39,723 nucleotides of DNA from Phoronis australis (GCA_002633005.1 NMRA01000066.1:465306-505028), one strand, 5' to 3'; shown: positions 1-11,802, numbered from the stretch's first letter. Program-made: numbers and translations. Notes: generated from the letters alone by a model not told the origin.

Positions 1-284
1 TTATTGAATCAACGAGTGTAACAGTTGCTGGAAATATCTCAGAAGTTCAATACAAGTCAAGGCTTCGCAGCACTGGCTGGAGCATAAACAGACATTACGT
101 CGGACGTTTTGTTTGAGTAGGCTTGTGAACGTACGGTCGGGATTAATAAAGGATTAACTCGAACCAGTCTTCAATCAATCTTCGCACCGAAAGCTATTAG
201 CACCGGTCTGTAACAACCTGCGCCCACCCACACACGGGGAAAAACGTGACAAATCTAATAGTTACAACATGTTAATCAAGCTTA

Positions 285-396
285 GCCTGTTAATTCCAAC
301 CAATCAGGCAAGGCCTGTTAATTCCAACCAATCAGGCCAAGCCTGTTAATTCCAACCAATCAGGGCAAGCCTGTTTATTCCAACCAATCAGGGCAA
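285..396. repeat. 4 x 28-bp tandem repeat with CCAAT boxes
   Basis: Four 28-bp units begin at 285, 313, 341 and 369, each starting GCCTGTTAATTCC (GCCTGTTTATTCC in the last). Every unit carries AACCAATCAG, a strong NF-Y CCAAT-box match. Units differ at only a few positions, so the array is young. It lies 3' of the last RFT1 exon found, in sequence with no recognised gene. Confidence 0.9.
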
Positions 397-1880
397 TGTA
401 AAATGTAAACAATGATTATTCCCCATCTTGGCCCACAAACATTCATTGTTAACAAAAGTATCAGAGATGCTTTTGGGACACTTACAGTGTAGATCAAAGA
501 TTTACTGAGAATGAACCAGGATATTGGGGCAACTGGTAGATTTCACAATCAGCTAATTATAAGCCTGGGACCACGGTTCAGTATAAACAAACCTTAACAA
601 GTCCAAAATATGTTCTCATCTAGACGTGTAGTATTTTATGTGAATAAGACTAACAATTAATGTGAAACATATGTTGGTGACAGTACATGACTTACGGAAA
701 CTGGTGGGGGTGACCGGGGATGGGTCTGAAAAGAGTGCCAACTCGGGAGCACTTTGCAATGAACAATGGTGGGGGGGATGCAAAATGAGTTTCAACCAAA
801 GAGAAAGCTTTTTTACAATGAGCAAGGGGCCCATGGCACCGTAGGATCCCTTGTGATGATCAACAACTTCAGATGCTGTGAAAGTTACAAAAAACCAAGT
901 CACTGCAAAATCTGATGAGTGCAACAGACCGTCATTACTTATCCCTTAGTGTAAGCCATGCTAATTAGTTAAAAAATTGGACCCATTCATGCTGCCCATG
1001 ATGGGGCAAACACCTTATGTAATAAAATCTTCTCTTAAGATGCACAGAGGTTGAAAAGACGGGCAGCATTCAAAATAAAACTAGACAGATGTTGACAGAG
1101 CTTTGACAACCATCATACCAGAATTATTCGGCAGTTTTGGTCTAACATTTGTCGCAATAAAATAACAATTAAAATGGCATTATTTTGAAAACTAACAATT
1201 AACTTCTATCAGATAACATCTCAGTTCAGCTAAAAGCACACCTCTAAATTTCCAAAAATTTCAATTTTAAACATCTATGCTCAGTATTACACCTACCCAC
1301 AATTTATAAATTTGTGACTTTCACCAATGCCCTTGTAGAAACCCATAGGCACAAAAGTTCATCAATCAAAACCCACAAAATTGCCTTATTGTGATTAACT
1401 CAAATTGCACTTTGTGTACTCGGGCAACATCTTGTAAGGCTCCTACACAGGACGAAGCCAAATATAATGCGAGCCTTGGTGCTAACTCACTTAAATTTGG
1501 GTCCAAAACTGACTTCTTCAAAAGTTATCTTTTTATAATACCCTTCTTTTCAGTTAACTGTATGGCAGTCACACACAATATACAGCTGTGAATGTCAATA
1601 TTCTATATTCTAGAATCAACAGAGCTCCAAAGTGGCATGGTGCCGTCGACCCTAGATGCGCCTCAAAGTTCGAGATCTTACTTGCGTACACTAGCAAAAT
1701 AGCCGCCACAGAAAGAAGTTCAAACAATGGCTCAGTCATAATGTTGACCCAAGGGAGAAAGTAGAAGATAAACACTCAAAGTACTTGACATCTCCATTGT
1801 ACAAGTCAAGATGTCTTGTAACAAGCGTCTTATAAGTGGCCAACTTTATCCAAAACACCCTCGTTCTCACTACCACTCAC
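397..1880. other. Unassigned sequence downstream of RFT1 exon 13
   Basis: This stretch should be either the last RFT1 intron or its 3' flank. I searched the minus strand for the expected C-terminal membrane segment and found none that fits in phase 0 with conserved residues. The frame at 1569-1775 (FELLSVAAILLVYASK) is hydrophobic but has no usable acceptor, and 1391-1520 on the minus strand is only vaguely similar. No repeat was recognised. Confidence 0.4.
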
Positions 1881-2001
1881 CTCTGAACAAAATGTGACAA
1901 GGAAAGAAATGCCCAGTACTGCCACAACTGAAGCTGAAGGCAGAAGACCATATAATGGTCTGTAACCGGTGTCCTTGAAATACTTCAGGATGTAGTATAT
2001 A
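1881..2001 (-). CDS. RFT1: RFT1 exon 13 (residues 445-485), end uncertain
   Basis: The exon encodes IYYILKYFKDTGYRPLYGLL then PSASVVAVLGISFLVTFCSE. It aligns with human FIHRYYRRSPHRPLAGL...AVSE. The acceptor is CTTGTTTTGGTTTACAG. I end the exon at GAG|GTGAGT, a near-perfect donor in phase 0. If that site is skipped, the frame stays open for 16 more codons (VSGSENEGVLDKVGHL) to a TAA at 1832-1830. That extension resembles the human continuation SEV-----E-G----+--H in length and in a few positions. Either this donor leads to a last exon outside the window, or the reading continues to a stop and gives a shortened protein. Confidence 0.85.
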
Positions 2002-2206
2002 CTGTAAACCAAAACAAGGAAATCATCAGAGTGTTAGTCAGTAATCTTAACACATAACCAACACACTAATCACCGTCTCGTAGAACTCGTTATTTTGCTT
2101 TGAAACTTTGCCAAATTTCAACAAGAATACATAGAAGAACACATGGCTGATTGTGCAGGACAGAGATTGCAGTTTGAGCTGCATGGTGTCATATTGTCCA
2201 GTAACA

Positions 2207-2285
2207 GTCACTTACAGAGGTCCCGCATTTTGAGAACCAGTTTTCTCCAATAAATAATGGGCATCAAACTGGTTCTCAAAACACA
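2207..2285. repeat. Small palindromic (MITE-like) element, copy 1
   Basis: Inverted 16-bp arms TTTTGAGAACCAGTTT (2228-2243) and AAACTGGTTCTCAAAA (2266-2281) are perfect complements around a short spacer. The left flank GTCACTTACAGAGGTCCCGC recurs at copy 3 (about 29.9 kb, opposite strand). It lies in RFT1 intron 12. Confidence 0.75.
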
Positions 2286-2752
2286 TAACTCTTCTCCAGA
2301 GGCAATTATAAATCTCAAAAGCCAATGAAATCAAAGAATGGTAAAATGTGCCTCTTTTGGACAAAAATAGTCGTGATTTTTTAATTCTTCTTACATGGCT
2401 GGGAATGTCAACACTTACGCCAAACATTGTCAGATGGTAGCTGAGATTTTCCCGTAGAATATTTTGTTTCGCCATCACAAATGTTTAAGAGACCACATAC
2501 TGCAACCAGAGGCTTGTCCAATTGCTTGGAACACCGAGTAAATTTCCAAAATTCACATGATGTGATTGGTCAATTTTCGACTTGAACAAAATCTCAATGT
2601 GAGCAAATGTACCTTCTTGTGTTCAGATAACCTGTCTGATATGTTACCAGTCAGAATTGAAACCTTTTTGCAGTAATAACACTCTGAAATATGGAATTAA
2701 AGTTGTAGATTTGCAAAAAAAATCTGTGATCTGAATCAAATCGACCTGTTAC

Positions 2753-2881
2753 CTATGAGAGATGCGTGCCATCATGTTGAGACAGTTAGCCAGTATGAAG
2801 CCAACACTCCCCAACAAGGTAGTCAGATACCAGGAAGAACACAGGAATAAGACAGAGAATAGCAACATCTTGTGGTTGTAC
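2753..2881 (-). CDS. RFT1: RFT1 exon 12 (residues 402-445)
   Basis: The exon encodes (R)YNHKMLLFSVLFLCSSWY, LTTLLGSVGFILANCLNMMA then RISH. Human has [20 protein letters not shown] and GSVGFILANCFNMGIRI. Met407 and Arg441 correspond to human disease positions M408 and R442 and are kept. The acceptor is CTTCTCCTTTCAG and the donor ATAG|GTAACA. The exon ends two bases into a Ser codon. Confidence 0.96.
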
Positions 2882-3145
2882 CTGAAAGGAGAAGTTATCC
2901 AAACTGGTCGGGTGAGGGTAGAACATTGCACTGGATTTTGTGCAATGTTTCAACACCACAAGAACAGGCATTTGACTTTGTTGATGGATGTAATGTCCAT
3001 AATGCAATTTTGCTGTGATAGACCATCCCGAGTAGGCAAACTGTCAAAATTCTGGAACAATCGGCAATTCTTTTTTGGTGGGTGACATAAGCATTAAACA
3101 GATAATGCTACAGTTTATCAACTTGATGTGTTCAAGCATGAAATC

Positions 3146-3530
3146 TTTTAATCGCGGGGGTTCACTCATATCGACAAGATGCCCGCAGGCGTGTACCAAA
3201 AATTGCTGAGAGACCCCCCAATTGCGGGTGCCAGGTCTGCTAATTCCCACCCCCTTTTGAGGGCTAGATTTTTCTGCCTCACCCCCTTATGCAGGGTTCG
3301 TCTACAATCAATTCCGTTGTTGGTAAGCTTTACTTACCAGTGCATGTGAAAGGTGGCTTACGTCAACAGCAGTATGTCCACAGTAAGCCTACTGTATAGA
3401 ATGAAATTTAGGGACCTATAGCACCCCGTGCGGGTCCCGCAAAACCTACTGAAAAGGTACCGCCAACCCTCAAGTTTTGGTACACGCCTGCAGGCACCTT
3501 GCCAATATAAGTGACCCCTGGGGTTTTAAT
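3146..3530. mobile_element. 385-bp element with about 58-bp terminal inverted repeats
   Basis: The left end (about 3146-3207) and the reverse complement of the right end (about 3472-3530) share GATGCCCGCAGGCGTGTACC versus GGTGCCTGCAGGCGTGTACC, plus TTCACTCATAT versus GTCACTTATAT. There is no coding capacity. It is likely a non-autonomous DNA transposon, but the ends and target duplication are not sharp. Located in RFT1 intron 11. Confidence 0.75.
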
Positions 3531-5125
3531 ATGCAAGCCTATTCAAATTTGTGTATAGTGTGTCCAGTTCAAGGTCTCCGAAGTCTGTAAAGACTGCATG
3601 AAGGTCATTTTACACGAAGTGTTTGGATATCGCATCGATACTTCAGAACATAACTGCTGCGTAATGACTGAAGGTGAAGTCAAGAGCAGACGTGGACAGA
3701 AGAAGTCCCCTTATCTTATGTCAGCCAATGATGGGTCACACAAAGATTTTCACTGAATAGATAAAACCAACAATCATGATATTTGTTTATGATTTGAAGC
3801 AGTGATGTATCCCACTGTGCAAAATCTTTAATTATGAAGTGATTCCGTTCCGTTGGCTTATGTGTGATTTTCTTCATGATCAGGTGTCTTCCTAATCCCA
3901 TAGTTTTCTCAACAACCACACCACTAGTTCAAGGTCAAAGTGAACCACAGTAAGTGGAACGTGATCATAAGTTTTAATTAGTTCTCATCACAGAAAATAC
4001 AGGATTATAAACAGGCTCATAACATGTACAAAATGTAAAAAAAAGAAAATACACAACAATTACTATTACAAGGGAAATTATACCCTCAAGTAGTTTTCAA
4101 AATCATCTGGACAAAATTTGACAGAACTGCCAAATTTGGAATTATTTCGCAGTTCAATCGAACATTGTCAGAGTTCAACATTCAGCCTCGCCTATAACTG
4201 CTTATTTGTGAATGAATTTGCATGACAAGTTCTTACATTTCACAAAGTGCTAGAGCACCACAAGCCAAGATTTTGTCAGAATTGAAATGTAATCTTGTCA
4301 AAAAAGAACGAATATTTTTGTGGTTTTCTACATCGAAACTTTGTCGAATTTCATGCTGCTATCAATTTTGGATCCAGCTGTTTTAGTTATGATACCTTCA
4401 ATAATTATTCACTAATTTAAACCACAATATGGCTGACGCTGACTATTGTCAAATTTATCCACAAAAATAGAGACTAAGAAAAGTTTTGTCAATTACTAGC
4501 GTAGTTTGTACTATGGAAATGTAATAAAATAATATCTGGTAAGTTTTCCCTTATTTGCAGTATGAAAGTAATCAGACATCGAAAAATGGAAAAATGACAA
4601 AACTATTGCAATCATTTTTGCGCAAAATATGTGGACAATTACCCTACTTTGTGTTTTCAGTGACAAATTTGAAAGTCTCGTGAGAATGAAGTCTAATCAG
4701 TCTTCATACAATACTGTAATGTGTGTACTACAAGACAAAACCCATATGCAGAATGTTGGCTAATTGACCTGAGTTGATATGTTAATGTAAAACATAAGGG
4801 ATTACATTCAAATCACCCACTTAAGGTTACGTAAAACCTCATGACAGATCTAAGTATTTAGCCAATGTTTACAAAACCGTGCACTTTAAACGTTTAAGGA
4901 TACATATTTTCTGAAAGCAGACAGCCTGTAAAAATTGACTTTTGACTTTTTACCAATCTACCTTTAATTGGTTTACATGACCAAGCGTTTTTAGTAAAAT
5001 TTAGAAAAAAGCATTGGTAGAAAAAAACAACAATACCAATAACATGATCACATTTTACTTGACATAAATGTTCAAGAGGTCACAAAAAAACATAAAATAG
5101 GTTTTTTATAGTTCGTGACGATGTT

Positions 5126-5318
5126 GAGCCGGTAAAAATTCACTTACAATGAACTCGTTTATAGTGGATAATTCAAACCTTTCCACCATCATCTAAGGGT
5201 CTTTATAACAAATGGAAATGCAGTAATCCATTTGTTGAAAAAGACTCTCAGATGACATTGGAAACGTTCAACTCATCCACTACAAACAAGTTCACAGTAA
5301 GTGAACTTTTACCAGCTC
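5126..5318. mobile_element. 193-bp fold-back element
   Basis: The two halves are imperfect inverted repeats (roughly 80 percent by eye) across about 90 bp each. They start GAGCCGGTAAAAATTCACTT and, read from the other strand, GAGCTGGTAAAAGTTCACTT. The centre is about AAATGCAGTAAT. A whole-length palindrome without an open frame is typical of a fold-back MITE. It lies in RFT1 intron 11, about 200 bp from exon 11. Confidence 0.8.
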
Positions 5319-5524
5319 CACAAAAGAGCTGTTTCAATTTTCTACAATAATGTTTTGTTTACATTTTATGCAACCTCATTTCTTTATAAAAACCATAAAA
5401 GTCCTATTTTTGACAACTCGTCAAGCAAAAAAGATTTTACAAACAATTCCAAACAACATTTTGCTAACAGGGTCGTAAATAACATAAAATTAAAGATTTT
5501 GATTGTCCATTCAAGTGTACCAAC

Positions 5525-5630
5525 CTATCAACATCCTGTCGACTCATGGAGGCAAACACAAAGCACTCAGTGACCCCATTGACAGCAATCAAGAGTACGT
5601 AGACACAATACCACTTGAGTAACAACGGTC
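5525..5630 (-). CDS. RFT1: RFT1 exon 11 (residues 367-402)
   Basis: The exon encodes [20 protein letters not shown] then [15 protein letters not shown]. It matches human LLRSYCLYVLLLAINGVT, ECFTFAAMS and EVDR. Borders are TTTCTTACAG and ATAG|GTTGGT; the donor is weak beyond GT. It begins two bases and ends two bases into codons, as exons 10 and 12 require. About 5.8 kb of intron separates it from exon 10. Confidence 0.95.
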
Positions 5631-6480
5631 CTGTAAGAAAAAAACAACGGTCTTTCTAAGTTTTTATAGATTTTTGTGTTAAAGTACCAGTATGAAAGAA
5701 AAACCAATACTCATCACAATAAAATTCATTTATGTTTCAAATAATTATGTCCAGTAAAAATACATTACAAATGACTCACTACCTTGAAGCTATAAATAAC
5801 AGAATGTTCATAAAATGACATTTGTAGCAACTGTGTCAGTGTATAAACCATCACAATAATGAATTAAGATTTAAATTCGATGACTCATTTTGACGAGATA
5901 AAATTTCACCGATTTTCCCAATTGATAGAAATGAGGCAACAGATAAAGCGACAAAAGCTTTGGTTTTTAAAGTACTGAATCCCAATTAATATGAGTTTGA
6001 CCAACAAGCATTGCTTTTTTTATTTTCAGCATCCATATGAGTTTTATTAAAACTTCTAGTATTTATGCCAAAATATTACCAATTTAAGAAAAAAATATGG
6101 TAGACTAGTGAAAATTGATTTTGCATAAACGTCTTGTATCATAGCAGCCATCAAATAATATTTTGAAAAAATGGTGGACACTCATAATACTAAAACACCC
6201 TAAAATGAGAAATAGGAAATTTTGGCAATTGCTAATTTTTGAATTGGGTAAATTTTTACTGTACAGTAGCATTGCATAGTTTTGACATATGTCATGCGAC
6301 CGTAGGAAGTTAACACACTCTTAGAGGTCTATGTTTTTTGTAGGAAATCTACCACAAAGTACTATTGTTCAGTAAAATACCTGTAGGCCAGAAATCACGT
6401 GCAGGTATTTTATCTGGACATGAACATTTGCATGCTTATTCAACACAGTAAAAAGAAATACTGGATTTCATTTAAAACAA

Positions 6481-7968
6481 GAGCAACGCAGAGCGTTGAA
6501 ATGCGCCCACAATTGCACCGTATACGGTATCCTTCTAGGGTTGTTTATTGGTACCATAAAGTGGCCAGTAGAGGGCCTATATGTAGTATGTTGTACTTTG
6601 CAAAATGGAAAGGCATGGTCATTGTCTCCTCAATAGGCTAGGGGCAAAATGTGAGTGATCTTCATAATACAAGCACATCCTATACATCAGTTGCTTAAAG
6701 CACCACAGAAACATAGAATTAAAAACAAATTTACCAACATACGAGATTAGCACAGCATTAGAATGCCAGAAACAAATTTCTACTTGGAACTTTTCCTTCA
6801 TAGTCACGAAGTAACACAAAGTATACACCTGAAGACCTATGAAAATACAGAGGTCAATGTAAAATACTAAAATTGCCACTAGAGGCATACCGGTAGTCAG
6901 AATCATCCTAAAGTCGTCATCGTCCGTTGTCAACATCACATAAATACACTTGCTAAATTTAGTAAAGATCCTGCAAACGGTTTGGGAGATACAGCCATGG
7001 GCGCAAAAAAAAACCTGCCACTAGGAGGCGCCACAGTAATCAAAGTCATGGGAAATTCAGCGTCAACCGTCCTCTTCATAGTAAGAACATACATGCCAAT
7101 TTTCACAATCATACTTAGAGCGGTTTGGTTGATAGAGGGGTGGACGCCAAAAAACAGACTCAAAAACAGTAAAAATGGCCACTGGGTGTCGCAAACTAGG
7201 TCGAATCCATCCGAAAACGGGAGGATAGCGTCATCGCACTAATAGGTGCCTACATACCAAATTTCATGAAAATCCGTTAAGGACTTGTGAAGATACAGAG
7301 GTAAACGTAAAAAAATAAAATTGCCACTAGGGGGCACACTGGTAGGCGGATCCGTCCAAAAGTCGTCATCGTCTGTTGTTAACATCATATAAATACACTT
7401 ATTAAATTTCGTAAAGATCCTGCGAACGGTTTAGGAGATACAGCCATAGGCGCAAAAAAAAAAAAACTGCCACTAGGAGGCGCCACAGTAGTCCAAATCG
7501 TCTGAAAATCATTGTCAACTGTCTTCCTTATAGTAAGCACATACATGCCAATTTTCACAATCATCCTTTGAGCGGTTTGGTTGATAGAGGGGTGGACACA
7601 AAAATTCAGACTCGAAAACAGTAAAAATGGCCACTAGGTGGCGCAAACTATGTCGAATCCATCTGAAAACGGGAGGATAGCGTCATCTCACTAATAGGTG
7701 CCTACATACCAAATTTCATGAAAATCCGTTCAGGACTTTTGAAGATGCAAAGGTAAGCGTAAAAAACTAAAATTGCCACTAGGGGACACACCGGTACTCG
7801 GATCCATCCGAAAGTTCGCACATGCCGTCCCATTCATGAATGGAACATATGTGCCAAATTTCATGAACATATGTCAAAGGGTTTTAGAGATAAAGCAGCG
7901 GATGCCGGATGGACGGAGGGAGATGACAGCATAATGCGTCCACATATAAATGTGTGGGCGCATAAAAA
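6481..7968. mobile_element. Repeat element with internal 450-bp tandem units
   Basis: The element opens GAGCAACGCAGAGCGTTGAA then ATGCGCCCAC and ends in a hairpin, ATGCGTCCACA/TGTGTGGGCGCAT. Inside, a module starting GCCACTAG recurs at 6875, 7323 and 7775 (spacing 448 and 452 bp). Sub-blocks such as AAGATCCTGC-AACGGTTT and GGTTGATAGAGGGGTGGACG recur at the same spacing. A decayed relative starts at 9698. No transposase is seen, so the class is unresolved. Confidence 0.75.
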
Positions 7969-8800
7969 CTGAGCCACAATTGTCTGTAGTGAAAAACAAT
8001 CTGCATATTGATTTTTGAATAGCCATCTCATGTCTTGGATGGAGAAACTTGTTTAGAGGTTTTGGTAAATCCAAATTACAAAAAAGCATTATTTTGTAAA
8101 TGGCCAAAGCAGAAATCAATTCATGATTTTTATATATTGCAAAACTGTGAATTCCAGTTGTTGACGCATGCAATAACCATGGATCTCCTAAAGGATTGAC
8201 TGTATGATGGTCGAATTGTATTGTGTTCTACTAGCTCACTAGTTTGGGATACCGTTTCAAGAAGAGTTTATTGTAATTGGCTTTTGTCTATAAATCAGTC
8301 TAGGTAAGGTTTGTCACGTTTCACAACATCAGGTCAAGGTTAATGTCAGAAAATCTGTCCACAAGAGCAATTTGTTTGAAACATTGCTGATTTTATAATT
8401 CAACATATGAAGTTCCGTCTGATTGATAATTTGGCACAATTCAAACAATTAAGTACATCGGGTAAGAATTATGAGACTTCGTACACACCATATGTTGGTC
8501 ATATCAGTTAATAGTTAAATCTGAAGAGATTTCTGTCCTGACTAATAAGTCTTACTTATGCCATATCAACTGACTTTAACAGCACAATTATGTAATTGAG
8601 TACATTTATTGCACTCGAGCCCACATGTGCCCTGGTCATCGCTAATGCAGCTCAACAATAATTTTCTTTCAGATGTTTGAAACATTAACAAATCAGTAAA
8701 TGATATCAGTGTGTGGCAGTAATTGATGTGTGCCAAGAGAAAGGATTTGTGAAAAACCTAAAAATGGACAGAATTGAGATTTCACGGGGAAATTTTTTAT

Positions 8801-8815
8801 TGGGGGGNGGGGGGG
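8801..8815. other. G-homopolymer with undetermined base
   Basis: A run of six G, one N (8808) and seven or more G. The N marks an unresolved call in a poly-G tract, probably an assembly or sequencing limit rather than biology. It lies in RFT1 intron 10. Confidence 0.9.
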
Positions 8816-9697
8816 CTCACCAGTAGCTGCATTTTATGAATTTTATGGCATAGGACGAGAAAGAGAATCCTAAAAGTTTTTTATATTGACTTTTCTGTGT
8901 CACAACTAGCAACTAAACACCAAGTCATGTATTATTACGAAATGTGAACAATTGGATAAAAGGCCAGATTGATGATCCAGACAGATGTTATAACATTTGT
9001 TTATTTTAGAGCAATCACGAGCATTGCCAATCAATCTTATCAGTATGACGGTCCTCAAACATTATTCAGCACCTTGCTTAATAGCGTGCACCATATGTCA
9101 CATAAGTAATACCCATTTACTGTGAAATGTCACAATTTCTGTGTTTATTCTAAGAACAACGCTGCAGTGTAGCACTACAAAATATTATGGTACAAACTAA
9201 TTTGTTTGTATTAAATAACATACTTTCCAAAGACGAGCGATTTCAAATTCAGGATACGGTACAAATTCTTCAGTTCCCATTTTTGGCTTCCAGGTGTTAA
9301 CTACTCCGAATAGTGGCTTAGAATTTTAGGGACAGTTGTAAATGATGGGTGTACTTCACACATCAAAGGCTTTTTGAAATTGACATGGGAGGTAGTTCTT
9401 TGTGAACCTTGCTCTTAGTCACACGACTGTCCCAGATGGACTGTACAAGTAAACACAGCTTATCAAAGGGTTTATGGTCCTGGCTTAGACGATAATTATT
9501 TTATTATCCCCTAAGGAGTTGGAATAGCCAAGCCCATGTAGAGAAAATACGGTGAGCAAGTTCAATCTGATTTATTTTGTCACATGTCATCAAAAGCATC
9601 TATTCAGCTTGGTGAGGATAGTACAGATGTCACTTATGAAATCATTTTATAAAGTTTTGAGCATCTACAGCCACATTTCAAGCTCCTGACAATTACA

Positions 9698-10265
9698 ACA
9701 AGAACAACGCGGAGCATTAAAATGCGCCCACTACTGCACCGCAAATGGTGTGCTTCTAGGGGCGTTTATTTGTATCATTAAAAATGGCCATTAGATGGAA
9801 CAGAATGCATTGAACCTATCCAAAAATGGAAAGGTGTCTTCGTATCTCAAAACTATTTGCCAAATTTCATGAAAATCCACCTGAGAACTCCAAAGATACA
9901 AAGGCTAATGTAAAAAAAAACAAACTGCCATTAGGAACCGTAGCAGTAGATGAATCTGTCCATCAGCTGGCAAGTTAAAAGCAATACACATGAAAAATTT
10001 TAAAAACATCTTACAAGCGGTTTAAAAGATACAGTCGTAGATGCAAAAAATGTCAATAGGGGGCATCACAGTGGTTGGACCCGATTGAAAATCCTAGTCA
10101 GTCATGCTCTTGTCAGTAAGAACACGTCTGCCAGATACAGAAGCAGGCGACAAAAACAGACTAAAAATAATTAAAATGGGGCAGAATACATCAGATCCAT
10201 CACAAAAATAAAGGTGTTGGCAGAGAATACGTCAAACCCACCCAAAAATGAGAAGGCGTTGTCTA
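9698..10265. mobile_element. Decayed copy of the 6.5-kb repeat element
   Basis: The start ACAAGAACAACGCGGAGCAT, followed by ATGCGCCCACTACTGCACCG, closely matches the start of the element at 6481 (ACAAGAGCAACGCAGAGCGT, then ATGCGCCCAC). Internal pieces (AAAATGGCCATTAGATGG, CCAAATTTCATGAAAATCC, GCGGTTTAAAAGATACAG) also match but are diverged. There is no coding capacity. Confidence 0.7.
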
Positions 10266-10267
10266 TT

Positions 10268-10640
10268 TAAGGTTATCTCAAACCTTGCTTAGTAGCCTCC
10301 ATTCTAACGCGTATATCAAAAAATCTAAGTTTTGTCAACTAGTGAAAGTATATATTTTCTGAAAGAAAAAAGATCAGGGAATATAAAAATGTTACATTAT
10401 TATTATTACGTTAACACCTTTTTTAAGTAAAAATTTCATTTTTAAGAAAGGTATTTATTGAAAATAACCCTTCAGTTGATTTTAATGAAACTTTTTAAAC
10501 GAAAACTTCAAATTCACCAGATAAAACAAAAGGTATATTTATAAAAACGAGCAGCCGTATTCACATTACGCAACAGCTAGGCCTTTATATCATAAATCCT
10601 AACAGCGTTTTTGAGCGCACTCTTGGAAAGCAGTGCTATC
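10268..10640. repeat. Dispersed palindrome-family repeat, single arm
   Basis: It begins AAGGTTATCTCAAACCTTGC and shares TATATTTTCTGAAAG, GAAAGGTAT, and TCCTAACAGCGTTTTTGA with the fold-back element at 30503-31154. Only one arm-like half is clear. It is in RFT1 intron 10. Confidence 0.55.
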
Positions 10641-11420
10641 ACTGAAGAGTTCACCTTCATTTTAAGTTTGGAAAGTCTCTGCGAAATCCACAGAGCTGTT
10701 TTCGAGAACTCGAGTTCCTAAGTTCAAATTAAGTCAATTTGCCGAAGCTGAGAAAAAGGCCGATTAAGTCATGAGAGGTGAAAGTCTCAAGGACTTTGGT
10801 TAATTATTCGGTGAAAACTTACAATACAACCTCTACACCTTAGCCACATTCATTATTTCAACATTCACGAGTAAAGTCATCAGAATTTGCAGTGCGAAAT
10901 TAACTTAATTATCACAAAAACGTTCTGTCGAATTCCAGCCCATCGAGTCCAACTGGTTCACGGGTGGAGCCAACATATTATGTGGGTCAGGCTGGTACAT
11001 TGTGGTCCACTTTGAAGTAGGTCAATAGTTCATTGTTAGACACACCATGCACTGGGAGACTGATATGAAAACCAAGTACAAAATGGATAACAGTAATCGA
11101 GTCGGTGGTCAAAGCACGTCGTGAGCATGAGATCGAAACAGCGAAATGTCCAATTACCTGAATTCAGGAATTTGGGTGAGGATTTATCTCTTTTCACAAC
11201 TTGCCGTAATCATGAACACAAAGTCGCACAAGCATGAGGCCACTCGTAGCATTTGTACTCAACAGTCGTATGCACGCAGACACACAACTCCATCAGGATC
11301 AAAACAATGTTGTGTCTTCCTTTCCCCGTTTTTTAATTTTTTTTCATAGAAAGTATTTTTGTCATTTTCCACGACAAGTGATTCGCCACGTCACACAGTG
11401 TCTCGGAATACTGGGATTAC

Positions 11421-11565
11421 CTGTGCCTGAGCTGAGAAGTGTTCCTCCATAAATATCTAACAGCAGATGGGAGTAGGAGTGGCCGAACACCAGGATGATA
11501 CAGCCAATCAGAGTCACAATCTTTAGTAGAGATTCAAGAACTTGCGTCGCTAGATCAAGAGACTC
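11421..11565 (-). CDS. RFT1: RFT1 exon 10 (residues 319-367)
   Basis: The exon encodes ESLDLATQVLESLLKIVTLI, GCIILVFGHSYSHLLLDIYG, then GTLLSSGTG. Human has [42 protein letters not shown] by recall, split here as VLESLLK, VFG-SYS and LDIYGGT-LSSG. The acceptor is CATCCTATTGCAG and the donor ACAG|GTAATC. The exon ends one base into a Gly codon. Confidence 0.96.
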
Positions 11566-11696
11566 CTGCAATAGGATGGTAGTAGCGAATAATTTATAAT
11601 AACTCAGTACATTGAGTGTCCACCTCCCGTCTGATTAAAAGACAGATCGGAGGTGTGATTTGCTGCCTCAAAAACTTCATCAAGAATGCTAGCTAG

Positions 11697-11802
11697 TCAG
11701 ACGTCTGATCTGCTTACTTATCGTCTGCCTCCAAATTAGATGACAGATCTGCCTTCTTATCGTCTGCTTCAAATCAGACGGCAGATCTGCCTTCTTATCT
11801 TG
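11697..11802. repeat. 38-bp tandem repeat (2.7 units) with palindromic cores
   Basis: Units starting near 11699, 11737 and 11775 share CAGATCTGCCTTCTTATCGT and CTGC-TC-AAAT. The first is led by the palindrome TCAGACGTCTGA (11697-11708) and the third holds GGCAGATCTGCC (11780-11791). Related CAGAC pieces are at 11627-11655. It is in RFT1 intron 9. Confidence 0.8.

Noticed and set aside
841-930. Minus-strand acceptor TTTTTGTAACTTTCACAG followed by HLKLLIITRDPTVPW as an RFT1 C-terminal exon
   Set aside because: Phase 0 fits, but it lacks the last membrane segment and the similarity to human TKLIHFLRTQLGVP is too short to trust.
1569-1775. Hydrophobic frame FELLSVAAILLVYASK as the last RFT1 exon
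   Set aside because: No acceptor AG at a usable place before the hydrophobic stretch, and residues do not follow the RFT1 C-terminus beyond general hydrophobicity.
6619-7242. Several overlapping frames of 75-106 codons on both strands
   Set aside because: They fall on the tandem-unit repeat element and its left flank; no conserved protein is recognisable.
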